7,415 nucleotides of DNA from Abditibacteriales bacterium (GCA_025055355.1 JANWYM010000194.1:1-7415), one strand, 5' to 3'; counted from the first letter of the stretch, positions 1 through 4,941 are shown. The notes: a model not told the origin generated them from the sequence alone. Made by a program: numbers and translations.

Positions 1-11
1 GTGGGGCATAG

Positions 12-31
12 GGGGAAGGCTCCCAGATGAC
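12..31 (+). repeat. Short leader repeat, copy A
   Basis: The phrase GGGGAAGGCTCC followed by AGATGAC occurs here, directly over the ribosome binding site and start codon of the membrane-protein gene. It occurs again just after that gene at 481-511, with the two halves further apart. Confidence 0.5.
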
Positions 32-470
32 TACTAATTCTCATACTTCCCTAAAACTCCTGTTGATTATCTTCCAGACCGCCGTGTTTTCCAGTATAAT
101 AGCGGCCTTTTTCCCTTATCCCCTGGAAGTAAAGCAAGTGGGATCATTTCTTACATGGGGAGATATTATTCACTGCATCACTCTTGTCGTCTATTGCACC
201 GGTCTATTGGTATGTGGACATTTCAGGGCAAAAGGGGGAGCACTTGCCTTCTTTATCATGGGCACAGTAGCAGCAACAGTTCGTATTCTGACTCCTCATC
301 CATTCCAACGAGTGAGGAGTGGATTGCTCCGACTCGGCACAGCCCTGGTCCTTCTGTATTGCTGGCACAGGTGGGTAAAGGGACAAAGATTCACGAATAC
401 CTTCGAGATGAAAGAGGAGATACCTTCGTGGAGTCTCTATATGTTTGCTGTTGTGATGAACCTTTTGTGA
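27..470 (+). CDS. Small multi-pass membrane protein, function unknown
   Basis: I do not recognise this 147-residue protein. It is very hydrophobic, with likely membrane segments near residues 9-29, 45-64, 71-88, 100-113 and 135-147; the last one runs straight into the stop, so the C-terminus may be truncated. Short basic stretches (HFRAKGG around 65-71, RVRSGLLR around 95-102) would lie between segments. The ATG at 27 is the likely start because an in-frame TAG lies at 9-11 and a GGGGGAAGG stretch 7 nt upstream can act as ribosome binding site. Base composition is clearly lower in GC (about 45-50% in sampled stretches) than the 60% or so of the downstream genes, which hints at a different origin. 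The same leader sequence recurs just after the gene. No domain or operon partner supports a function; a real gene is likely but not certain. Confidence 0.55.
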   Translation: MTTNSHTSLKLLLIIFQTAVFSSIIAAFFPYPLEVKQVGSFLTWGDIIHCITLVVYCTGLLVCGHFRAKGGALAFFIMGTVAATVRILTPHPFQRVRSGLLRLGTALVLLYCWHRWVKGQRFTNTFEMKEEIPSWSLYMFAVVMNLL

Positions 471-480
471 GCATCTGCGC

Positions 481-511
481 GGGGAAGGCTCCTTGACAAT
501 TTGGAGATGAC
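481..511 (+). repeat. Short leader repeat, copy B
   Basis: Second copy of GGGGAAGGCTCC ... AGATGAC. Here 12 extra bases (TTGACAATTTGG) separate the halves. The ATG inside it opens a 41-codon reading frame. The pair of copies brackets the AT-richer membrane gene. Confidence 0.5.
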
Positions 512-632
512 AATCACGCTGACGAAAAAAACCTACAGTTGCGATGAACTCTCGTGGCTGACAAGCGTGATCCTTTGGCTGCGCTCAGGACAGGCTCTAC
601 AGGAGCAACATGACGCAGACCTACAACGATAA
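507..632 (+). CDS. Doubtful 41-residue ORF downstream of leader copy B
   Basis: An ATG inside leader copy B opens a frame beginning MTITLTKKTYSCDELSWLTS and ending at TAA 630-632. The start is placed in the leader repeat exactly as for the upstream membrane gene. However, the GGAG just before it lies too close to be a good ribosome binding site, and the second half is derived from a phrase that looks like an interspersed repeat (569-603). It could be the 5' stub of a lost gene or chance. No family is recognised. Confidence 0.15.
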   Translation: MTITLTKKTYSCDELSWLTSVILWLRSGQALQEQHDADLQR

Positions 633-789
633 GTGGGGTGATTGCGGGCGGCTGAAACCACACCCACCACGCCCCCAAACCGGCCGGCGCGGGTTAGACG
701 CAGTCTCCTCCCATCCGCGCCGACGGACTTCGGGCGGTAGTTGCCGTGATTTTCAATTGCACGGGAGATGGAGTTGGTCGCCGATGACC

Positions 790-1143
790 TCATAATGCCA
801 ACACGATGCGCAAGGCAGCGGCAACCTTCTCAAGGTCCTCGGGGCTGAGGCATCCTAAGCGCTTTTCGAGGCGTTCCTTGCTAATGGTCAGCAATTGCTC
901 ACACTTGATGAATGAGGGGGCAGAGAGCCCATTCTCATCAGTGGGTTCGACACGGACGTGCGAAGGCACGTCGCGTCCTTTGGTGCTGAGGGTGACAACG
1001 ATGGTGTTGGGATATCGGGGGTTGTGGTTGGCAGGGTCCGTTTGCACGATCACAGCAGGGCGGCGTCCCGTCTGTTCCGAGCCGCGCCCGGGTGACCAGT
1101 TCACCATCCAGACCTCTCCACGTTGGGGTTTAGGCGTCGCCAC
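790..1143 (-). CDS. mazF: MazF/PemK-family toxin, mRNA endoribonuclease
   Basis: Type II toxin of the MazF/PemK (CcdB-fold) family; such enzymes cut mRNA at short sequences and arrest growth when the antitoxin is lost. The GTG at 1143 is chosen as start: GGGAGG lies 9 nt upstream, homology begins at once, and the protein is then 117 residues, the usual family length. A longer in-frame ATG at 1227 would add residues without resemblance to MazF. Family motifs are RGEVWMVNW (residues 8-16), GSEQTGRRPAVIVQ (21-34), NTIVVTLSTK (46-55) and SFIKCEQLLTISKERL (77-92). Arg28 and Thr51 sit where the catalytic Arg and Thr of known MazF enzymes lie. All elements look intact, so activity is plausible. The first 14 nt overlap the antitoxin gene end, typical of a coupled antitoxin-toxin operon. 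Confidence 0.92.
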   Translation of the reverse strand: MATPKPQRGEVWMVNWSPGRGSEQTGRRPAVIVQTDPANHNPRYPNTIVVTLSTKGRDVPSHVRVEPTDENGLSAPSFIKCEQLLTISKERLEKRLGCLSPEDLEKVAAALRIVLAL

Positions 1144-1378
1144 GGCGGACGACCTCCCATTGGGCGGGAATGGCGAACTCGACATCGGACTGTTCCGCGT
1201 CCTCGCCCAACTGCCCAAACGCTTCATAAAGGCGGGCGTAGTCTTCCGCCCGCATGACGGCGTGCAAGCCCTCTTGCACCAGAGCGTTGAGGCTGATGCG
1301 CCGCCGCTTGGCGACTTCGCTGCTGGCTTGGTAGAGGTCTAACGGTAGACGCACCGTCAGGGTTTTCGTTGTTGGCAT
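1130..1378 (-). CDS. Ribbon-helix-helix antitoxin of the MazF pair
   Basis: An 82-residue protein directly upstream of and overlapping the MazF toxin. Residues about 4-42 (KTLTVRLPLDLYQASSEVAK and the following RRRISLNALVQEGLHAV) match the Arc/MetJ/CopG ribbon-helix-helix pattern: a short beta strand of alternating residues, then two helices. It should dimerise and bind DNA. The acidic, flexible tail (about 55-82, with GEDAEQSDVEF) is expected to wrap and block the toxin. The ATG at 1378 has a GAGGTG ribosome binding site 5 nt upstream. A consensus promoter and a palindrome lie just in front, so autorepression by the antitoxin-toxin complex is likely. This RHH type differs from the AbrB-fold MazE of E. 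coli, so I do not use the symbol mazE. Function follows from position and fold. Confidence 0.88.
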   Translation of the reverse strand: MPTTKTLTVRLPLDLYQASSEVAKRRRISLNALVQEGLHAVMRAEDYARLYEAFGQLGEDAEQSDVEFAIPAQWEVVRRGDA

Positions 1379-1406
1379 GATGACACCTCATTGCGAATCG
1401 GAATGT

Positions 1407-1421
1407 GCTATCACCGATAGC
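1407..1421 (-). promoter_or_regulatory. Palindromic operator candidate of the toxin-antitoxin operon
   Basis: GCTATC-GGT-GATAGC is a perfect inverted repeat with 6-bp arms and a 3-bp centre, sitting exactly at the predicted transcription start just downstream of the -10 box. Ribbon-helix-helix antitoxins commonly bind such short palindromes at their own promoter, so this is the probable autoregulatory site. Confidence 0.6.
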
Positions 1422-1428
1422 CATCACA

Positions 1429-1458
1429 ATTATAAGTCTTCCCTGCTGTCCTTGTCAA
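1429..1458 (-). promoter_or_regulatory. Sigma-70 promoter of the toxin-antitoxin operon
   Basis: On the minus strand, TTGACA (1458-1453) and TATAAT (1434-1429) are both perfect consensus hexamers, separated by 18 bp. Transcription should start near 1422, about 45 nt before the antitoxin ATG. Confidence 0.85.
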
Positions 1459-1887
1459 CGGGGTTGGCGAACGAAGCAGGTGACGACGCACTACGGCTAC
1501 GATGGGCAGACGGTCGTTGGCGAAACCCGCAGTGACGGGACGAGCAGTTGGTATACGCTCGGACCGAGCGGCTACATCAGCCGCACCGACCTTGACAGTC
1601 AGGGGAGCGTGACGAACAAGGAGTGGTTCGTCTACGACGGCTTAGGCTCTTGCCGCGCGCTGGTGAAGCCGAACGCGCAAGGCACAGATGCCCTCCTCGT
1701 CGCCCGCTACGACTACGACGTGTATGGCAAGGTGCGCACGCAGAGCGGGTCGTCGTCCAACCAGTTCAAATACGTCGCTGGCATTGGACATCCGACGGAC
1801 GAGGAGAGCGGCTTGGTTTACATGCGGGCGTTGAGGAAAAGGGGGCACGACCAGTCCAAGCCAAGTGTGATGAAAGGTAGAAAGTGA
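1459..1887 (+). pseudogene. RHS/YD-repeat core fragment, broken at both ends
   Basis: The frame contains the tail of an RHS-repeat-associated core domain: YD-type units (HYGYDGQTVVGE, WFVYDGLGSCRALV, ARYDYDVYGKVRTQSG) and the signature NQFKYVAGIGHPTDEESGLV followed by YMRA. In intact RHS proteins this signature continues as RYYDP and leads into a variable C-terminal toxin tip. Here it switches after codon 1828-1830 to unrelated LRKRGHDQSKPSV and stops at 1885-1887. Upstream, homology is lost at about 1460-1480, just where the promoter of the minus-strand toxin-antitoxin operon begins; no start codon or RBS belongs to it. It is therefore an internal remnant of a much larger secreted or surface polymorphic-toxin-type gene. 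The recognisable part is about 120 residues. It is unlikely to be expressed as a functional protein. Confidence 0.8.
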
Positions 1888-1907
1888 CCTTCCGCCGCGA
1901 GGACGCA

Positions 1908-3032
1908 TTATGACCGACCTTGCGTGAGCAAATAGATAATCACAATCACCGCCACAATCAGCAGCACCAGCCCCGCGATTTTCCAGAAACTATACGGGCG
2001 GTCGCCCTGCACCTCGCCGGTGCGGGCGTTGACCATGACTTGATAGACTTTCTGGTTGAAGCGATACGCACTGATCCATATCGGCAGCAGCAAGTGCTTG
2101 AAGGTGATAGCGGAGTAAGCCGTGCGAAGGTGGTGAATCCGCTGCTCGTCGCCGCCGATGTCGCGGCGCACGTCGTTGGCGATGACGCTCGCCATGACCT
2201 GTTTGGCTTCCTCAAAGCCCTCCTTCAGTCCCACCTGATACCGCTGTGCTTTGTAGCCCGCGAGGTAGGCGGGTTCGTAGGGACGAAGGTCGTTCAAATC
2301 CCACGGTTGGAGGGCATCCAAGCGGTGGCGCGGGAGCGATCGCGTGGCGGGAATCAGGACGTCGTCGAACCAGCGCGAGACTGTGCCTGACGCGGGATAC
2401 CAGCGGATACGCCGCACCTGTCGCGTGCGGGTGACCAGTCGTCCCTCAGCGTCGCGCTCGGTGTAGTGCTCCGTGTCCCAGTAGTATTCGCCACGTTCGC
2501 CGACGTAGTGGCTGACGGTGAAGGCATCGTAAGTCCAGAACGGGAGGTAAACGCCCTGAATGGTCTCCTGCTGCGCCAGCCGCTTGAGGGCATTGGGGGC
2601 GAACCAGCGGGTAGCGAGCCAGCGTTTGATGGCGTCGGTGGCTTGACGCTGCGTGATGCGGAACGGCAGCACGGCTTCGGGGGCGATGAGAGGGTCAGCG
2701 GCTTTCGACTGCGCCACAAGCGGGGCGCCACAGAACGAGCACTCGCCTGCCACCTGCGGCGGGGTAAACGTCACCATCGCGCCGCAACTGTCGCACTTCA
2801 CCTCCAGCGCGTTGTCCGCTAATTTCCTCAGCTGTTGAGGGCGGAGTTGTAGGTAGGCTTCGTAAGAACGCTCCTCCACCTCGTCCGCGCTGGCGGGAAT
2901 TCGCTCCTGGCGTCCGCAGTAGGGACAGGACAGAACGCCGTCCTTCGGCTCAAACACCAAATCCGCGCCACAGCCTGGGCATGGATAGCGATGGGCTTTC
3001 TCCTGCGATGTCGGTGGCTGGGGTTCCGTCAT
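1908..3032 (-). CDS. Double zinc-ribbon protein with C-terminal membrane anchor
   Basis: A 374-residue protein of a widespread conserved family of unknown function, often mis-annotated as primosomal helicase PriA because of its zinc ribbons; no helicase motifs are present. Two CxxC pairs form the first ribbon (C18, C21, C36, C39) and two more the second (C80, C83, C98, C101). A long conserved middle follows, with family-like phrases LPFRITQRQA, RWFAPNALKRL, GVYLPFWTYDA, PWDLNDLRPY, DIGGDEQRI, LLLPIWISAYRF and GEVQGDRPYSFWK. A single hydrophobic segment (about 351-369) ends the protein, so it is probably tail-anchored with the ribbons in the cytoplasm. The ATG at 3032 is preferred; a TTG at 3038 would add two residues. 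The start lies 6 nt after the stop of the upstream DUF4367-like gene with only a weak ribosome binding site, so coupled translation is likely. The role is unknown. Confidence 0.85.
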   Translation of the reverse strand: MTEPQPPTSQEKAHRYPCPGCGADLVFEPKDGVLSCPYCGRQERIPASADEVEERSYEAYLQLRPQQLRKLADNALEVKCDSCGAMVTFTPPQVAGECSFCGAPLVAQSKAADPLIAPEAVLPFRITQRQATDAIKRWLATRWFAPNALKRLAQQETIQGVYLPFWTYDAFTVSHYVGERGEYYWDTEHYTERDAEGRLVTRTRQVRRIRWYPASGTVSRWFDDVLIPATRSLPRHRLDALQPWDLNDLRPYEPAYLAGYKAQRYQVGLKEGFEEAKQVMASVIANDVRRDIGGDEQRIHHLRTAYSAITFKHLLLPIWISAYRFNQKVYQVMVNARTGEVQGDRPYSFWKIAGLVLLIVAVIVIIYLLTQGRS

Positions 3033-3038
3033 AGACAA

Positions 3039-3539
3039 CTACCGCATGGACTCAGCAATTCGTATCATCTCTTCTTGCGTCAGATTGGCGGAGGTCAGGA
3101 TGATGGTCACATCGTCCGTCTGCCAGAACAGTCGCCAATGCCCAAGTTCATCGCGGCTAAAGGTCGCGGGGCGACCGTTGACCTTGGTGACTTGCCCCTC
3201 AAACTCGTTCAGGTTATACCGGTCACGCTCTGGCGTTCGCTTCTCCTGACCGATGTGCACTGAGCATCGTTCGCTGGTATATGCCCATACGACGCGGTGG
3301 GCTCCTCGTATCACCCCATTGTCCGCCAGTTTCATGCCGTAGGGCAAGTGAGTAGGTCGGTAGAGGTGAAATCCGACGCGCTTTTCCATCAACCGAAAAG
3401 GGTCGTTCCACCACAAAACGGCTTGACGCAGACCCCATATCGCCCCCAGTAACACGAGGCCCACCCCCAGGTAAGTGGTCAATCGCCCCAGCGTAGGCTC
3501 CCGCTTCTTGTTGCCTTCCAACGCCCCCTCTTGAACCAT
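3039..3539 (-). CDS. DUF4367-like membrane-anchored protein
   Basis: A 166-residue protein: a short basic N-terminus, one membrane segment (about 21-43, TTYLGVGLVLLGAIWGLRQA), then an extracytoplasmic domain. That domain resembles DUF4367, a fold related to the sensor part of anti-sigma/RseB-type proteins and found fused to anti-sigma factors in Gram-positives. Matching features are the YRPTHLPYGMKL start, a central VNGRPATFSRDELG strand pair, the WRLFWQTDDVTIILTSANLT strand and the closing EEMIRIAESMR helix. The ATG at 3539 is chosen because AAGGAGG lies 8 nt upstream and the promoter at 3616-3644 lies inside the longer alternative frame (from 3698), which is therefore excluded. It is the first gene of an operon with the zinc-ribbon protein, 6 nt apart. 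The pairing suggests a membrane complex, but no substrate is visible. The domain call is by pattern and moderately sure. Confidence 0.78.
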   Translation of the reverse strand: MVQEGALEGNKKREPTLGRLTTYLGVGLVLLGAIWGLRQAVLWWNDPFRLMEKRVGFHLYRPTHLPYGMKLADNGVIRGAHRVVWAYTSERCSVHIGQEKRTPERDRYNLNEFEGQVTKVNGRPATFSRDELGHWRLFWQTDDVTIILTSANLTQEEMIRIAESMR

Positions 3540-3545
3540 AACGAC

Positions 3546-3556
3546 GACCTCCTTGA
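3546..3556 (-). promoter_or_regulatory. Ribosome binding site deciding the start at 3539
   Basis: AAGGAGG followed by TCGTCGTT and ATG on the minus strand. This near-perfect Shine-Dalgarno sets the start of the DUF4367-like protein and rules out the longer frame. Confidence 0.75.
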
Positions 3557-3615
3557 TAAAGCGGAGTTGAGCAGGGTGCGCATGCTGTTTTGCCCCTACT
3601 TTTTTAATTGCACAG

Positions 3616-3644
3616 ATAATAACGCAAATTCCATCATGCGTCAA
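3616..3644 (-). promoter_or_regulatory. Sigma-70 promoter of the DUF4367/zinc-ribbon operon
   Basis: TTGACG (3644-3639), 17 bp spacer, TATTAT (3621-3616) on the minus strand. The expected start near 3609 gives a leader of about 70 nt before the ATG at 3539. Confidence 0.75.
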
Positions 3645-3809
3645 GCGAAATTTTCTCTCCTCCGCCCCGTCAGTCTGGAGGGGAACCGCTCTGATCAATC
3701 CAGGGGCGCGTCGGCGAGTTTTGTAACAGCAGGTATCTACAGGATTTAGGCGGTTGTCATCGTTCCTTTGACATCAGGCTCTTGATCGCGGAAGCGGTTG
3801 GGGGGACTC

Positions 3810-3836
3810 CCCTCCCCTTGGGGGAAGGGTTTTTTT
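3810..3836 (+). terminator. Terminator-like hairpin with T tract
   Basis: CCCTCCCC, a TT loop, then GGGGGAAGGG form a GC-rich stem with one bulge, directly followed by seven T on the plus strand. No plus-strand gene ends just before it, so its role is unclear; it may be part of an interspersed repeat. Confidence 0.35.
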
Positions 3837-3950
3837 ATGGTAGGTGGGTGGGAAGCCGCTGAACTGGATGTCGTTGCCCGTTTAGGGACATCCATGGAGG
3901 CGACGCGTCCCTTCATCTGCGCTCGGGGCGGATTCTATCGGGAATTTGAT

Positions 3951-3967
3951 GCAGGCTGGAAGCCTGC
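3951..3967. repeat. Short palindromic hairpin GCAGGCT-GGA-AGCCTGC
   Basis: Perfect 7-bp arms and a 3-bp loop. The phrase resembles small palindromes dispersed through some bacterial genomes; only one copy is in this window. Confidence 0.5.
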
Positions 3968-4057
3968 GCTACTCGGTTTCAAGCCCCTATAGATTCTGTC
4001 AGCGCATAGAGCAAGGGACGGAGGGGAACCAAGCGCCTCCCCTCAAACTCACCGACC

Positions 4058-4099
4058 GCCTCAGCTTGTTGAGAAGGAACGCCCCGAACAAGTTGAGGC
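4058..4099. repeat. Imperfect 13-bp inverted repeat
   Basis: GCCTCAGCTTGTT (4058-4070) and AACAAGTTGAGGC (4087-4099) pair over 13 positions with one G-T type mismatch and a 16-nt loop. It lies 72 nt past the csrA stop on the csrA strand. There is no T tract, so it is not a classical terminator, but it could protect the 3' end of the transcript. Confidence 0.45.
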
Positions 4100-4170
4100 T
4101 TCCAAGTTTTCAGGGAGGCTCTTCGTTCCCCCAAGAGAACACGGGGAAGATGAGTCCTCACGAGAGCGTT

Positions 4171-4401
4171 TCAGAGATCCGAGAGTAAATCCGTCGTCAC
4201 TGACGGCAGGCTGCCGTTGTGATGGGAAACGGCTTCCTTTTGGCGCTGAATTCTGTCGAAAACCTCTCGGCGGTGCACGGGGACGTGTGGGGGGGCTACG
4301 ATGCCCAGCCGCACCTTCTCGCCCTTGATCTCTGTGACGACGACTTCTACGTCCTCGCCAATCATAATGCTCTGCGTTACCCTACGCGTCAACACCAGCA
4401 T
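4171..4401 (-). CDS. csrA: Carbon storage regulator CsrA (RNA-binding translational regulator)
   Basis: Small dimeric protein that binds GGA motifs in mRNA leaders and blocks or activates translation. The 76 residues start MLVLTRRVTQSIMIGEDVEV and continue with VKGE-like KGEKVRLGIVAPPHVPVHRR and EVFDRIQRQK. They align without gaps to E. coli CsrA over the first 55 residues. The RNA-binding residues are present: L4, T5, R6, R7 in the first strand and R44 in VHRRE. A 20-residue tail (VSHHNGSLPSVTTDLLSDL) extends beyond the core, longer than the 61-residue E. coli protein. The ATG at 4401 is chosen because homology begins there and GGAGAGGAG lies 4 nt upstream; an in-frame ATG at 4449 has no ribosome binding site. 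Neither fliW nor flagellar genes are adjacent, unlike the common arrangement. The leader is strongly structured, suggesting autoregulation. Confidence 0.95.
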   Translation of the reverse strand: MLVLTRRVTQSIMIGEDVEVVVTEIKGEKVRLGIVAPPHVPVHRREVFDRIQRQKEAVSHHNGSLPSVTTDLLSDL

Positions 4402-4540
4402 AGTGCTCCTCTCCTGTCTTATGGCATTGTCCCTATCTATCGGGGACATCCCCAGTCTACCCGTCGGGCGTAGGGGCGAATGTGTGCTGCGTCACATTCG
4501 GGATGTTGGTTTCCTCACAAGGAGAGGAGATACGCCATAA
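4402..4540 (-). promoter_or_regulatory. Structured csrA leader with Shine-Dalgarno complement
   Basis: On the csrA strand, CTCCTCTCCT (4529-4520) is perfectly complementary to AGGAGAGGAG (4415-4406), which contains the csrA ribosome binding site. TTATGGC (4540-4534) is complementary to GCCATAA (4425-4419). The order is A, B, A', B', so the two helices interlock (pseudoknot) or exclude each other. Between them lie hairpins at 4477-4500 and 4442-4453. GGA motifs occur in the ribosome binding site (two), in GGGGATGTCCCC and in GAGGAAACC. CsrA is known to repress its own mRNA in E. coli; a similar control is inferred here. No clear promoter was found, so it is not shown that the upstream parts are in the transcript. 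Confidence 0.5.
4477..4500. repeat. 8-bp inverted repeat in the csrA leader
   Basis: CGAATGTG (4477-4484) and CACATTCG (4493-4500) are perfect inverted arms around an 8-nt loop. This could be an RNA hairpin of the csrA leader or a dyad operator bound by a transcription factor. Confidence 0.55.
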
Positions 4541-4562
4541 TCGGTGTAACCTGTCCGGGCAG

Positions 4563-4625
4563 CCGCATCGTAAAACCCAAGCCGTCAGCCATCAGGTGCG
4601 CCAAGAGTTTTACGAGAGGATGCGG
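4563..4625. repeat. 14-bp inverted repeat with a 5-nt bulge upstream of csrA
   Basis: CCGCATC-GTAAAAC (4563-4576) pairs with GTTTTAC (4607-4613) and, after a 5-nt GAGAG bulge, with GATGCGG (4619-4625). The loop is 30 nt. No T tract follows on either strand, so it is not an intrinsic terminator. It lies between the small ORF and csrA and could be an RNA element or a palindromic repeat. Confidence 0.55.
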
Positions 4626-4672
4626 TGCGCCGTGGCGGTTCATAGGTTGTGCGCGAACTTTTGCCGTCGCTG

Positions 4673-4849
4673 TTACACTTCTTTGGAGGGAGACGGCGTC
4701 TCGGGGGGGCGAACCTGCGACGGACGCAGGGTCGGAGGATTCTTGCGCTTCTGACCGTTGGGTTCATCCCCGAGAAGCAACGTCAGAATCTCTTCTTCGA
4801 TGCGCGTGACCAAACGCGCGTATTCGAAAATGCTCATCACTGGCTTCAT
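4673..4849 (-). CDS. Small protein upstream of csrA, function unknown
   Basis: A 58-residue frame starting MKPVMSIFEYARLVTRIEEE. The first half (to about residue 30, ILTLLLGD) looks like an amphipathic helix. The second half is proline- and arginine-rich (PNGQKRKNPPTLRPSQVRPP) and probably disordered. The start is supported by two purine-rich Shine-Dalgarno sequences in front of the ATG at 4849, AAGGAGG and AAGGAGC, the latter 6 nt upstream. Such strong ribosome binding sites are the main evidence that it is real. It has the same orientation as csrA with a 271-nt gap, so cotranscription is possible. Its leader is rich in GGA, making it a possible CsrA target. No family is recognised; it could be a protein partner, an unrelated small gene or a chance frame. 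Confidence 0.45.
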   Translation of the reverse strand: MKPVMSIFEYARLVTRIEEEILTLLLGDEPNGQKRKNPPTLRPSQVRPPETPSPSKEV

Positions 4850-4909
4850 GCGTGCGCTCCTTTTCCTCCTTAAATTGAATCTTGCCAACACTCAGTTTTG
4901 ACGACAGGG

Positions 4910-4941
4910 AACTCCTGAGCAACATCAAAAAAGCAGGAGTT
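4910..4941. repeat. 8-bp inverted repeat upstream of the small ORF
   Basis: AACTCCTG (4910-4917) and CAGGAGTT (4934-4941) are perfect arms around a 16-nt A-rich loop, 60-90 nt before the small ORF on its strand. On that strand the downstream arm carries a CAGGAG motif, again a possible CsrA-type site, or the palindrome may be an operator. Confidence 0.4.

Larger units (their letters stand above)
471..789. other. Intergenic spacer with repeat-like phrases
   Basis: Between the membrane protein and the mazF stop there is no convincing gene apart from the doubtful 41-codon frame. The stretch at 569-603 contains CTTTGGCTGCGCTCAGGACA and the following GGCTCTACAGGAGC, a phrase resembling interspersed repeats of other bacterial genomes. 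A minus-strand frame of 86 codons starts with an ATGA overlap on the mazF stop, but its arginine- and serine-rich sequence does not look like a protein. Confidence 0.4.
3645..4170. other. Non-coding spacer rich in short hairpins
   Basis: No credible gene is seen on either strand between the DUF4367 promoter and the csrA stop. The stretch holds a terminator-like hairpin (3810-3836), an inverted repeat with 7-bp arms (3866-3872 / 3887-3893), a GCAGGCT-GGA-AGCCTGC hairpin (3951-3967) and a 13-bp inverted repeat (4058-4070 / 4087-4099). Open frames here encode phrases such as AGWKPAL that come from the palindromes. Confidence 0.6.

Noticed and set aside
533..793. 86-codon minus-strand frame overlapping the mazF stop by ATGA
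   Set aside because: Composition is rich in Arg, Ser and Cys with no fold-like pattern, and part of it is an interspersed-repeat-like phrase; the overlap is probably chance.
1144..1227. N-terminal extension of MazF to the ATG at 1227
   Set aside because: The extra 28 residues lie in the antitoxin gene and do not resemble MazF; a GTG with a good ribosome binding site at 1143 gives the normal length.
806..1342. Plus-strand frame of 178 codons
   Set aside because: It runs antisense to the antitoxin and MazF genes, both of which have clear families, ribosome binding sites and a promoter.
2290..2306. GTTCAAATCCCAC, resembling a tRNA T-arm
   Set aside because: It lies inside the conserved zinc-ribbon protein gene (the DLNDLRP region on the other strand), and no acceptor or anticodon stem surrounds it.
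4203..4217. ACGGCA-GGC-TGCCGT hairpin as a csrA terminator
   Set aside because: It lies within the csrA coding region, before the stop, and has no T tract.
4402..4449. Upstream in-frame ATG extending CsrA by 16 residues
   Set aside because: CsrA proteins start at the MLxLTRR motif and no ribosome binding site precedes the ATG at 4449.
4428..4470. Possible flagellar sigma-28 promoter before csrA (CCCGATAG)
   Set aside because: The -10 similarity is partial and no TAAA-like -35 lies at the right distance.
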